A DNA stretch of 64,000 bases from positions 558,001-622,000 of the forward strand of contig NZ_WJXB01000002.1 of NCBI RefSeq assembly GCF_009664975.1, read 5' to 3'. The position numbers and the translations under genes were made by a program. This document shows, piece after piece, positions 6,772-15,667 of this stretch (the first letter of the stretch is position 1; every line of letters starts with the position of its first letter). The notes under the pieces are model-generated. The model saw nothing but the letters and a program-made list of their open reading frames with translations. It ran no database searches and was not told the origin of the DNA. This DNA is from Paenibacillus monticola. GTDB taxonomy: Bacteria; Bacillota; Bacilli; Paenibacillales; Paenibacillaceae.

Positions 6772-7902
6772 ATGAAATCTCATGTCCGCACACTGCAGAT
6801 CGCATTCACTTATATTGGCACGATTGTAGGAGCCGGATTCGCTACAGGACAGGAAATCCTTAAATTCTTCACCCAATACGGTCAATGGGCAGTACTGACG
6901 ATCCTGCTCTCCACCATTCTCTTTATCTGGCTAGGCACAAAAATGATGATTATAGCAAGACGAATTGAGGCGGAATCCTATGAGGACTTCAACCGTCACC
7001 TCTTCGGTGAAAAGGTGGGCAGCAGCATTAGCCTGTTCACCATGGTTATTCTCATCGGCGTGAACAGCATTATGCTGGCTGGGGCAGGTGCTATTTTTCA
7101 AGAACATTTAGGTCTCCATTATCAGACTGGGCTGCTGTTGACGTTGTTGGGCTCTTATTTCCTGCTAAAACGCGGTATTTCCGGTATCCTGCAGATGAAT
7201 AGCATCGTAGTGCCTTTAATGCTTACTCTGTCGCTTATTATCATCTTCAATACTTTTGAGATACCAAATGCGGGCCGATTCCTGTTCCTTGATACCGATA
7301 GCAGTATCTTTGGGGCCTGGATATCCCCACTGCTATATACAGCCTTTAATCTGGCTATGGCGCAAGCGGTACTGGTTCCGCTAGCCCGGCATACCGACAA
7401 AGAACGGGCCCTTGTGCGAGGCGGCATTCTTGGCGGTATTGGCATCGGATTCATGCTGCTGGCAGCCCACTTTGCCATGAGCTCACAGATGCCAGGGATC
7501 TTGCAGTTCGAAATCCCCATGGGCAGCATCGCCTTCCGGCTGGGTACATTGGTGCAAACTGTCTACCTGTTACTGATCTTCCTAGAAATCTTCAGTACCT
7601 TTGTCGCCGATATTTATGGCGTCGGAGAACAGTTGAAGCAGCATTTGCGCATTGCACCATCACTGATAACGCCGCTGCTGATGTTAATCTGCTACTTGCT
7701 CAGCCAGTTTGGATTCAGCTCTCTTCTTTCGGTGTTCTACCCTATCTTCGGTGCCTTGTCCCTGATCTGGGCAGTCAAGCTGCTGCGTACGCCATGGTCA
7801 TCTCCACCGCATAACAAGAAAAGCTCTTCTATTCACGGCTCAGGTGGAAACAAGATTCCCAACGTTTCTCCTGAGCCAGTCATCCGCTTTACACGGAAAT
7901 GA
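6772..7902 (+). CDS. ykvI: YkvI-like integral membrane protein
   Basis: A 376-residue polytopic membrane protein with about ten hydrophobic segments, beginning YIGTIVGAGFATGQEILKFF, which is diagnostic of the YkvI family (COG3949). That GxGFATGQE stretch resembles the broken first helix of LeuT-fold transporters, so solute transport is likely but the substrate is unknown. The C-terminal 30 residues are hydrophilic. The ribosome binding site sits in the sequence CAAAACTTTTAGGAGG, also found before cimA. The stop overlaps the end of the convergent yhaN gene by 14 bp. Confidence 0.88.
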   Translation: MKSHVRTLQIAFTYIGTIVGAGFATGQEILKFFTQYGQWAVLTILLSTILFIWLGTKMMIIARRIEAESYEDFNRHLFGEKVGSSISLFTMVILIGVNSIMLAGAGAIFQEHLGLHYQTGLLLTLLGSYFLLKRGISGILQMNSIVVPLMLTLSLIIIFNTFEIPNAGRFLFLDTDSSIFGAWISPLLYTAFNLAMAQAVLVPLARHTDKERALVRGGILGGIGIGFMLLAAHFAMSSQMPGILQFEIPMGSIAFRLGTLVQTVYLLLIFLEIFSTFVADIYGVGEQLKQHLRIAPSLITPLLMLICYLLSQFGFSSLLSVFYPIFGALSLIWAVKLLRTPWSSPPHNKKSSSIHGSGGNKIPNVSPEPVIRFTRK

Positions 7903-10900
7903 CTGCTGCAGAAGAAATAATTCTGGCTGCAGCTTCCGCTACATGACGATGGCAGGTCAGCATGACGATTTGACGGGAAGCGGAGAGTTCTCCCAACAGG
8001 GAGAGTGCTGCATGTAGACGGCGCTCATCGAAATTGACAAAAAGGTCATCAAATAATAACGGCAGGTTGGCTTGCCGTGACATGGTCTCTGCCAGCGCCA
8101 GCCGGATGGCCAGGTACAGCTGCTCCGCCGTCCCCCGACTGAGCAGCCCGCTGTCCAAAAGCCCAGCATCCTTATGCTCCGCCTTAAGTTCCTTATGACC
8201 TAAAGTCATCACAACCCGTAGATACTCCCCTTCGGTCAGCTTCGCAAAATAAGCGGAAGCCAGCAGCAGCACCTGCGGCTGCTTCTCCTCCTCATAAATA
8301 CGGCGCGTTCTGCCCATTAATTCCGCAGTCAGAGCAGCTACTGCATATTGCCCGGCAATCCTCTTCAACGCAGCCCGCTGTTCCTCCAGTTGTTGGAGAA
8401 CGGTATCCTCCATACAACGTTCCAACAGAAATTCCCGTTCTTGCAGGAGCTTGCCACGTTGCTGCAGCAGGGCATTGCGAGCTTCCTCCTCTTTGGCAGC
8501 AGACTCCTCTACAGCAGTCCTCTCCTGCTCCAGCGCTGAAGCATCATTATGATCCAGCAGTTCCAGCAGTGCTCCTGTTCTCTGAGATTCCCAGCCTCCA
8601 AACATAGCCAGCTCTGATTGGCGAACCAGCTTGGTAAGCTCACTGCTCAGCTGTACACTGGATGATCTGCGTAAGAAGTCCTCTCCATCAGCAGCTCCGC
8701 CTTCACGCAGCAGGCTTTCGCAGAGCTGGCGCAGTTCACTTAGCTCCCTGTGGCTCTCCCTTAGTTCGTCCTCTACTTCAAGCAGGCGTAAGGTAAGATT
8801 ATTCCGTCGCTGCAGTGCTATCTTCAGCTCTTCCCAAGATCTTTTTCTGGAGTCCAGCCAGCTTAATAACGTTAGCGTGCTGAAACCATCCTGATTCACA
8901 GCTGTTTCGGTTGTCGCGCTGCCCTCCACTGCTGTTTCATTCATAAGTTTCAAGCACTCTTCCTCATAAGCACTGCACTCGCCTTCCAGTTCCCGCAAGC
9001 GCAGGGAAAGCTTGGTCTCCTGGCGCAGTAATTCATTGCCTTGCTCCACCAGACTGAAGATATCCGGCAGGCCTTCCGGTGACAGCCCTTCGGGCAGCTT
9101 GCGCTGACGCAGCCATTCTTCATAACGTTCTGCCGTTTCTGTAAATACATTCTCCGCCTGCCGCATCTCTTCAGCCAGCGCTTTCTCCTGCCCAGCTAAG
9201 GTGGCCAGCTCTATCCGGCAAGCCTCGCGCTCGCTGCCCAGCCGCTCCAATCTTTGCTGCCAGGCTCCCCAGGCATCCATGAGCCTGCGGAGCTCTTTCA
9301 TCCCCGCCTCCAGCCCGCCTGCGGCTGGGCCAGGGGATTCGGGCGGCCGCCGTCCCAGCCGCCCGGTTGCCGCGCTCTCCGCCGAAGCGCCGGAGAGCAG
9401 CAGCTCCCGCAGCCGCAGCATGTCGGCTGCGGCTGCACTGCCGTCCCCGCCATGCTGCGGCGGGGACACTTCCGGCCGGCGCGCGCTGCGCCAGCCGGCC
9501 CACAGGGCCAGATCGGCCGCGCCCAGCAGGCCGAGCGCGATCCAGGCGCTGAGCGGCGGTGCGCCGGTCAGCCACAGCGCTGCGGGCAGCAGCACGCTCA
9601 GTGCTGCGCTCGCCAGCAGCAGGCGCCGGTACAATGCGGCCAAGCGCTTGGCGCTAGGCCCATCACTCCCGGCGCCCGCTCCGCTCTGCGGGCCGGCGCT
9701 CTGCAGCGCCTCGCGCCAGCGCTCCGCGGCCTGCTGCAGCTCGTCCCACAGCTGCAGCACTTCACGCGTGCTGCGCGGAGCCAGCTGCGTGAAGGCTTCT
9801 GCGCCGGCGGCATGCTCGCGTGCCAGCGCCCGTTCCGCAGCCTGCAGCGCAGCCGAGGCTGCAGCCAAGCGGGAGCGCAGCGCTTGGCGCGCTGCGCCCT
9901 CGGCTTCCATGCGGCGGTCATATCCTGAGAATGCCGCTGCATAACGACGTGCGGCTTCACGGTCTACCGCCGCACCAGAGAATGCTGCCAGCTCAGCTGT
10001 ACTCCAGCCGCTGTCAATACCACGCAGAATCCGCTGCAGATGCTCGCGCAGCGCCGCCCGTTCACCCTCAAGCCGCTGCCGCTCCGACCTCCGGTCCTCA
10101 TAAGTACTCCGGCGACGGTCCAGAGCCTCAACTGCAGGCCCCTGAGCTGCCAAGAGGCTATCGGGAGGATTCTGGGCAAGCTCAGCTGCCAGTTCGCTTT
10201 TCACACGCTCCATGCGGCTTACAGCTCCCTCCGCATTTCTAATCTCCCCTTCAAGGCTCAGCCAACGGGCGGCTCCCTCTTCAGGGAAGGAAGAAATGAT
10301 CGGCAAGCCTTGCAACTCCAGCCGGGCTTCGCTCCATTTCAGCCACAGACCACGAATCTCCAGTGCTTTGCGGAGCATGACCAGCTTCTCACTGGTAAAT
10401 CTGCGCTGCTCTTCGAGATTTAACAGCTGAACCTCAGTATCCTCCAGCGCAGCAATATTGCCAATGTAGCGTGGTAGAAAGGATCTACTTTCGGCAATTT
10501 GGCGCTCCAGCTTCTCTATGGCCTGTAAGATCTTTGCTGCCTCCTGCACTTTGCCCCGCGGCTTGTACAGCTTCTCGACATCCTGCAATAAACGGCGCTC
10601 CGCCCGCATAATGTCTCCACCACCACCCATACCCGCGTGGAAGAGATAGCCGCTCATTTCCTCAGACTGCAAGGTGGCAAGCTCCTGCAGCTCATCCAGT
10701 GAGACAGCGAACAGTTGACGGAACATGCTGCGCGAGACGCCTCCCAGCAAGTTACGCTCCAATTCAGACTGTACCAGCTCCTGTATAGTTCCATCTGGAC
10801 GGCTCAAGCTAATGTTCAGTTTTTCGCTTCGTCCTTGGGTCTCCCCACTTGTGTAGCGACGAATGGTCCAACTGCCACCATCCCTATCTCGTGCTGTAAG

Positions 10901-11113
10901 AATGCCACCATGTAGACCACCCTGCATGGGCTCATATCTCTCGCGAGGATTTCCGCGTCCGGGAATTCCAAACAGCATGGACCGGATAAACTGGAGCATC
11001 GTGCTTTTGCCAGCCTCGTTACGGCCATAGAGTACCGTCACGCCTTCTGCCAGCTCGATCTCCCGGTTGTGAAGTCGGCCGAATCCACTAATCTTTAATT
11101 GCTCAATGTTCAT
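7889..11113 (-). CDS. yhaN: YhaN-like SMC/SbcC-type ATPase
   Basis: A 1074-residue AAA/ABC-type ATPase of the SbcC/RecN/YhaN class, likely partner of the YhaO nuclease in DNA end processing. The Walker A GRNEAGKST is near residue 30, the signature LLSRGTAEQLYLAIRLAL and Walker B LPLLFDDLFVNFD lie near the C-terminus, with long coiled coils between. A pair of hydrophobic segments at about residues 498-541 suggests membrane association. The start at 11113 is set by AGGGCAAAAGG and overlaps yhaO by 11 bp. The middle (about 9200-9960) is strikingly GC-rich and alanine/arginine-rich compared with either end. Confidence 0.9.
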   Translation of the reverse strand: MNIEQLKISGFGRLHNREIELAEGVTVLYGRNEAGKSTMLQFIRSMLFGIPGRGNPRERYEPMQGGLHGGILTARDRDGGSWTIRRYTSGETQGRSEKLNISLSRPDGTIQELVQSELERNLLGGVSRSMFRQLFAVSLDELQELATLQSEEMSGYLFHAGMGGGGDIMRAERRLLQDVEKLYKPRGKVQEAAKILQAIEKLERQIAESRSFLPRYIGNIAALEDTEVQLLNLEEQRRFTSEKLVMLRKALEIRGLWLKWSEARLELQGLPIISSFPEEGAARWLSLEGEIRNAEGAVSRMERVKSELAAELAQNPPDSLLAAQGPAVEALDRRRSTYEDRRSERQRLEGERAALREHLQRILRGIDSGWSTAELAAFSGAAVDREAARRYAAAFSGYDRRMEAEGAARQALRSRLAAASAALQAAERALAREHAAGAEAFTQLAPRSTREVLQLWDELQQAAERWREALQSAGPQSGAGAGSDGPSAKRLAALYRRLLLASAALSVLLPAALWLTGAPPLSAWIALGLLGAADLALWAGWRSARRPEVSPPQHGGDGSAAAADMLRLRELLLSGASAESAATGRLGRRPPESPGPAAGGLEAGMKELRRLMDAWGAWQQRLERLGSEREACRIELATLAGQEKALAEEMRQAENVFTETAERYEEWLRQRKLPEGLSPEGLPDIFSLVEQGNELLRQETKLSLRLRELEGECSAYEEECLKLMNETAVEGSATTETAVNQDGFSTLTLLSWLDSRKRSWEELKIALQRRNNLTLRLLEVEDELRESHRELSELRQLCESLLREGGAADGEDFLRRSSSVQLSSELTKLVRQSELAMFGGWESQRTGALLELLDHNDASALEQERTAVEESAAKEEEARNALLQQRGKLLQEREFLLERCMEDTVLQQLEEQRAALKRIAGQYAVAALTAELMGRTRRIYEEEKQPQVLLLASAYFAKLTEGEYLRVVMTLGHKELKAEHKDAGLLDSGLLSRGTAEQLYLAIRLALAETMSRQANLPLLFDDLFVNFDERRLHAALSLLGELSASRQIVMLTCHRHVAEAAARIISSAAVISV

Positions 11114-12455
11114 CCTTTTGCCCTCCGGCTTGCCGATATGGCGGATTAGCAACCTCTTCCGCAGAATCCTCACGCCCGTTCAGCAGCGTAACTCCCAGCT
11201 CCGCAGCCTGCCTCAGCCAGTCCAATTTCTCATCTGCACCCACCGATGACAGGAGCTTACGCAGCTCCTGATTCTCCATCAGCGGCTGCAATGCAGTATT
11301 TATCAAATCATCCAGCTCACTTGGATTATTCTCGCTACGCATGGCAATCCGCAGCATTTCTCCAAGGAAGCTATCCTCCAGCAGAAGCTGCTCCCGGTCA
11401 ATCGCAAGACCCGATTCCACCGCGAAGCCTTCTGTCCAGACAAGCCCGTTATATTCCTGCCGCTCGGCCAGCATAGTCTCACGTCGCTGCAATTCAGCCA
11501 GTAAATCCTCAGCTGCTCCTTTTTCGGCAAGCAATCTGTGCACGTTCCCCCGGCCCGTAAGCCGAAACCGGACAACCGACATCGCTTGCGGATGCATCTC
11601 CCTGATTTCTTCCACAGCCCGCTCCACAGCTTCAATCCACTCGGCTTCATTACTCAAACCCTCAATCGAGATCTCCTTGACCCACCAGCGGACTGAATCC
11701 AGCTCATGGAAATGTAGGGTTGTCCCCCCCTCTTCATCAACATCGACCACATAACATCCTTTGGGTCCGGTCTCCTTGATGCTGCGCCCCTGTATATTGC
11801 CCGGGTATACAATAGCAGGCCGCTCCAGCAAAATACTCCGCGTATGGATATGGCCGAGCGCCCAATAATCATACCCCCGCTCGATTAGATCCCTGCGGGT
11901 GCAGGGAGAGTAAGTCTCATGCTGAAGATCACCATCCACATTTCCATGCAGCAAAGCAATATGAAACAGAGAACTGCCTTGCTTTCGGTGGAAGGTCAAT
12001 GCAGTATTCTCCGTCACCTTTGCCGTAGGATAAGAAATCCCGCTGACAATAGCCACTTCCTTGCCGTCACTGCGACGATAGCCTACAGCATGTACCGGTT
12101 CTTCGCTCCCGAATACCGTAACATGCTTCGGCGGTTCCGAAGTCAGACGCGGACCATCCAATGGATCATGATTGCCATGAATCAGGAATACACCAATGTC
12201 ATGACGCCCTAATTCCTGCAACGCTTCCTGAAAGCGGAGCTGGCCTTGCAGTGAAGCATCGGAGATATCATAGATATCTCCGCTAATAACCACAAAATCA
12301 ACCTTCTCCTGAACGGCCACGCCAACAAGCCGCCCGAGGGCGGCAAAGGTGGACTCCTTCAAATAGGAGCGTACAGAGGGCGGAATATGTGCCAGTCCGA
12401 TAAATCGACTATCGAGATGCAGATCCGCAGCATGCAGGAATCGAAAAGGAATCAT
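11103..12455 (-). CDS. yhaO: YhaO-like Mre11/SbcD-family DNA exonuclease
   Basis: A 450-residue metallophosphoesterase. All five motifs are visible: DLHLD (residues 11-15), SGDIYD (about 57), HGNHDPLDG (about 95), LHGNVDG and GHIHT (about 200), which bind the two-metal centre of Mre11-type nucleases. The C-terminal half is a capping/interaction domain as in SbcD. With YhaN it should form an SbcCD-like complex that trims DNA ends. It is the middle gene of a glycosyltransferase-yhaO-yhaN operon, starting six bp after the previous stop. Confidence 0.92.
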   Translation of the reverse strand: MIPFRFLHAADLHLDSRFIGLAHIPPSVRSYLKESTFAALGRLVGVAVQEKVDFVVISGDIYDISDASLQGQLRFQEALQELGRHDIGVFLIHGNHDPLDGPRLTSEPPKHVTVFGSEEPVHAVGYRRSDGKEVAIVSGISYPTAKVTENTALTFHRKQGSSLFHIALLHGNVDGDLQHETYSPCTRRDLIERGYDYWALGHIHTRSILLERPAIVYPGNIQGRSIKETGPKGCYVVDVDEEGGTTLHFHELDSVRWWVKEISIEGLSNEAEWIEAVERAVEEIREMHPQAMSVVRFRLTGRGNVHRLLAEKGAAEDLLAELQRRETMLAERQEYNGLVWTEGFAVESGLAIDREQLLLEDSFLGEMLRIAMRSENNPSELDDLINTALQPLMENQELRKLLSSVGADEKLDWLRQAAELGVTLLNGREDSAEEVANPPYRQAGGQKDEH

Positions 12456-12461
12456 ACCTGC

Positions 12462-13598
12462 TCACCCCTTCGCCCCTGGATGATACTGCAAATAGGTTTT
12501 TTTGAGCTCATTAGCCACACGGGTGAGCGAGTACAAACTTTTCGCTTTCTCCCAGGCCGATCGTGAGAGCTCGTATCGGTAGGACGGATCGGCAATAACC
12601 TTTTCCAGCGCATCCGCTAGGGCAATCTCATCGTCCGGATTTACCAGCAGACCGTTGACACCATCTTCAATCTGTTCCGGTATTCCGCCCACATTTGTAC
12701 CTACCAAAGCCAAACAGCTGAGCGCTGCTTCTGCAAAGACCGAACCAAACGATTCCGCCCGGGATGGCAGTACGAAGATATCAAAGAAAGGCATAAATTC
12801 TTCCGGATGCAGCGTATAGCCATAAAAAATCGTCTCATTGTATATCCCAAGTGATTGAGCGAGACTTTCTAGCTCCGTGCGGGAAGGACCATCCCCGATA
12901 ATATGCAGCACATACTCATGTCCGCGCTTTTTAAGCTCCGCACAAGCTCGGAACAAGGTATCAATACCTTTGGCTGGAACCAGTCGAGTTACAGTAACCA
13001 GCTGCGGAATCGCATTCTCATGCGGAACCGGTTTAAATCTTTTCTCATCAAAACCGTTCGGAATCACACTGATACGCTCAGGCTCCAGAATGTAAGGTGC
13101 GAGATAATCGGCAAAAGAACGCGATACAGTCATCAGCCGATCGCTGACATGCTCCAGCTCACGGTATATCGAGACCAGGAACTGATGCTCTAGCCCTCCC
13201 TCGACAATAGCGCCATTAAGAATCAACTCACGCTCATAGCTGGAATGTAAGGTCTGGATCAGCGGAATATCCGGATATATTTTTTTCATGGCCAGCCCGG
13301 CAATCGGATGATGCGCATGAATAAGATCATATTGTTTACTCATGCGCAGCTTTGTCCACCATAAGTAATCACGATAAGTCTGAATATATTTTTGGACGAC
13401 CGGACTTTCACCATACTGTGTCCAGTCAAAGGTTTCGAATACAATATCTTCGCGTCCCTTGTTGCGAATCCGCTTTGGCAGCCAGAACAAATCCATCTCC
13501 CAACGGCTTGAACGAAATCGTTCCTGAAGATACGGAATCATGGACGATACACCACCGGGCTGCTCCGGCGGGAAGAAGAGCGCTTGCAGCAAATTCAT
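12462..13598 (-). CDS. GT4-family glycosyltransferase
   Basis: A 378-residue GT-B fold glycosyltransferase. The N-terminal PPEQPGGVSSMIPYL is the GGV acceptor-side loop; the C-terminal half has TRLVPAKGIDTL, IIGDGPSR and the retaining EX7E pair (RAESFGSVFAEA, near residue 290), followed by VGGIPEQIEDGVNGLLV. It probably transfers a sugar from a nucleotide donor to a lipid or wall acceptor. Start 13598 is preferred because AAAGGGG lies nine bases upstream; longer in-frame starts lack such a site. Being first in the yhaON operon is unexplained. Confidence 0.87.
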   Translation of the reverse strand: MNLLQALFFPPEQPGGVSSMIPYLQERFRSSRWEMDLFWLPKRIRNKGREDIVFETFDWTQYGESPVVQKYIQTYRDYLWWTKLRMSKQYDLIHAHHPIAGLAMKKIYPDIPLIQTLHSSYERELILNGAIVEGGLEHQFLVSIYRELEHVSDRLMTVSRSFADYLAPYILEPERISVIPNGFDEKRFKPVPHENAIPQLVTVTRLVPAKGIDTLFRACAELKKRGHEYVLHIIGDGPSRTELESLAQSLGIYNETIFYGYTLHPEEFMPFFDIFVLPSRAESFGSVFAEAALSCLALVGTNVGGIPEQIEDGVNGLLVNPDDEIALADALEKVIADPSYRYELSRSAWEKAKSLYSLTRVANELKKTYLQYHPGAKG

Positions 13599-13752
13599 AA
13601 GGTACATCCCCTTTACTATTGCCCTGAATACAGTGAGACCCGGCAATTATGATATAGTTGTGTATATGTACATTTTCAGGTGCTTGTTGCCCCACCCTTT
13701 GATTTTATCGGTATAAACCTGAAACAGCAACTAACAAAAAGGAGAATGATGT

Positions 13753-15153
13753 ATGAGTGAAGAACGGCTGCCCGCCGCTTACACCACAAACATGAGAGAG
13801 ATGCTGGGACAAGAGGCGGACGCTTTTCTGGACAGCTACACAGCTCGGCGAACGCAGGGCTTGCGCTTTAATCGATTAAAAAGCACTTCAGGCTTAAACC
13901 TCAGCGCGTCTGAACATACCCTCTCTTTATTCGGACTGGAGCCTGTTCCGTGGTGCCCTGAAGGATATTATTATGAAGATCCCGCTCGTCCGGGTCGGCA
14001 TCCTTACCATGCGGCCGGATTATATTATATTCAGGAACCGTCGGCAATGTCCGCAGCCGAGCTGCTATCTCCCCTTCCAGGAGAGACTGTTCTCGATCTT
14101 GCTGCGGCTCCCGGCGGAAAAACAACGCATATTGCAGCATTAATGAAAGGCCAGGGTCTGCTGATATCCAACGAAATCCACCCTGAACGAGCCAAAATAC
14201 TGGCGGAGAACGTGGAGCGTCTCGGCCTCAGCAATACGATCGTTACCAGTGGGACACCAGGCGAGCTATCGCTGCGATTCCCGCAGACTTTTGACCGGAT
14301 TATGCTGGATGCCCCCTGCTCCGGCGAAGGGATGTTCCGCAAGGACCCTGCTGCTGCGCTTGAATGGTCTCCTAAGCATGTAGAGATGTGTGCAGCGAGA
14401 CAATGGGATATTTTGCAGGATGCCTATATTATGCTGAAGCCAGGCGGAACCTTGGCCTACTCAACCTGTACCTTTAACCGTATAGAAAATGAAGAGGTCA
14501 TCGCCCGGTTTACAGATAGCTATCCTGATATGGAGCTAATTACCAGCAAGCGACTCTGGCCGCATCTGCAGAAGGGTGAGGGGCATTTTGTAGCCCTGCT
14601 GCGTAAAGAAGCATCGGACGAAGCTGAACTAAGTCGTTCTAAACGCAGTACCGGCAGCGGACGAGGCAAAAATGGACCACGAACCAACTCCGCTCTGCGT
14701 GATGCCTTCCAGCAGTTTCAAGCCTGGGCCGCTATAGAACTCCCTGGCTTTGCCTGCCAGGGTGTGCCGCTGCTCTTCGGAGAATCCTTATATTTGCTGC
14801 CTGAGTCCTTTAATGATACTATGCACGCCGGATTGCTTGATGGACTGCGGGTTCCACGTGCCGGGTTGCATATAGCTCATCTGAAGAAAAACCGGATTGA
14901 ACCTGCTCACGCTCTCGCGATGGCCCTCCAGCCCGGACAGGCAGCCCGCAGCTTTGATATGGCCGGGGACGGCCTTGAAATACACGCCTGGCTGCGTGGT
15001 GAGAGCTTGCCGGTTCCTGTAGACCTGCATGGGTGGACACTCGTCAGTGTAGATGGATTACCCGTTGGCTGGGGCAAGGCCAGTTCTGGCCAACTCAAGA
15101 ACCATTTACCGAAAGGTCTGCGCATCCTTAAAGCCCATATTGAAGAGCAATAG
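13753..15153 (+). CDS. RsmF/NOP2-family RNA m5C methyltransferase, paralogue 1
   Basis: A 466-residue SAM-dependent cytosine-C5 RNA methyltransferase. The SAM loop AAAPGGKT is near residue 120, the DAPCSGEGMF cysteine motif near 190 and the catalytic STCTF near 236; an RsmF-type C-terminal extension with a PUA-like end (LVSVDGLPVGWGK) follows. Family members methylate 16S rRNA at C1407 and nearby bases. A second paralogue is at 17320-18840. The start has GGAGAATGAT. A lysine/glycine linker (residues about 295-315) separates catalytic and C-terminal domains. Confidence 0.92.
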   Translation: MSEERLPAAYTTNMREMLGQEADAFLDSYTARRTQGLRFNRLKSTSGLNLSASEHTLSLFGLEPVPWCPEGYYYEDPARPGRHPYHAAGLYYIQEPSAMSAAELLSPLPGETVLDLAAAPGGKTTHIAALMKGQGLLISNEIHPERAKILAENVERLGLSNTIVTSGTPGELSLRFPQTFDRIMLDAPCSGEGMFRKDPAAALEWSPKHVEMCAARQWDILQDAYIMLKPGGTLAYSTCTFNRIENEEVIARFTDSYPDMELITSKRLWPHLQKGEGHFVALLRKEASDEAELSRSKRSTGSGRGKNGPRTNSALRDAFQQFQAWAAIELPGFACQGVPLLFGESLYLLPESFNDTMHAGLLDGLRVPRAGLHIAHLKKNRIEPAHALAMALQPGQAARSFDMAGDGLEIHAWLRGESLPVPVDLHGWTLVSVDGLPVGWGKASSGQLKNHLPKGLRILKAHIEEQ

Positions 15154-15266
15154 GCTGCTGACCAGCTCGGATGATCTCCTTTTTGAATATGATGTCATTA
15201 TCCCAACTCGCTGCGTCAGCAGACAAAGCTTTGGGAACTAGACTTGAGATAAGGGAGGAATCAGAC

Positions 15267-15359
15267 ATGAGTGGTATTCCAGGAGGCTTCACTTCGACCG
15301 GGGCAATTTTGGTGCTCTTCATCTTGCTCGTCATCATTTCTCGTTCGTTATTCGTCTAA
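15267..15359 (+). CDS. yjcZ: YjcZ-family sporulation microprotein
   Basis: A 30-residue single-span membrane protein: a Gly-rich start (SGIPGGFTSTG) leads into ILVLFILLVIIS and a short RSLFV tail. This pattern, with a strong GGGAGGA site, is that of the YjcZ family of short hydrophobic sporulation proteins in Bacillales. It has its own terminator. The biochemical role is not established. Confidence 0.82.
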   Translation: MSGIPGGFTSTGAILVLFILLVIISRSLFV

Positions 15360-15392
15360 TTCCAATCAGAGCTTCATAACCTATTGGACTTC

Positions 15393-15437
15393 AAGCGGCT
15401 GTGCCGTCCTTTTTAGGGGCGGTGCGGCCGCTTTTTC
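15393..15437 (+). terminator. Terminator after yjcZ
   Basis: A GC-rich hairpin (AGCGGC... / ...GCCGCT) is followed by TTTTT, 35 bp past the yjcZ stop. Confidence 0.8.
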
Positions 15438-15482
15438 TAAAACCAAAACCGATGGTTGGCCTTTGTGCATCAAGCCGCTACA

Positions 15483-15556
15483 GGTTCGGAGGGTTCTTAC
15501 GATCGCTGTTAAAGCCCGATTTCTTGATTTTATGATACTCCAGAATCCCTCCGACC
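15483..15556. repeat. REP-like palindromic intergenic element
   Basis: A 74-bp segment bounded by imperfect inverted ends GGTTCGGAGGGTTC and GAATCCCTCCGACC, with an AT-richer middle containing GCTGTTAAAGC. It lies between two terminators and encodes nothing. I saw only this copy in the window; the shape suggests a dispersed REP-type element. Confidence 0.5.
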
Positions 15557-15593
15557 CTCCGCTTACATTCGCCTGTTTACATAGAGCTTAAAC

Positions 15594-15643
15594 AAAAAAG
15601 AGCATAAACAGCTACCCGAGGGTTTCTGTATTATGCTCTCTTT
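15594..15643 (-). terminator. Terminator after the HAD phosphatase gene
   Basis: Arms around AGAGCATAA / TTATGCTCT with a T-run on the minus strand, 25 bp past the stop at 15668. Confidence 0.75.
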
Positions 15644-15667
15644 AATCTGTTCAGTAGTAAACTATAA

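Noticed and set aside
9201..9944. Long plus-strand reading frames of 224-247 residues within yhaN
   Set aside because: They arise from the GC-rich codon pattern of yhaN, have no ribosome binding site and give low-complexity Ala/Arg/Ser protein.
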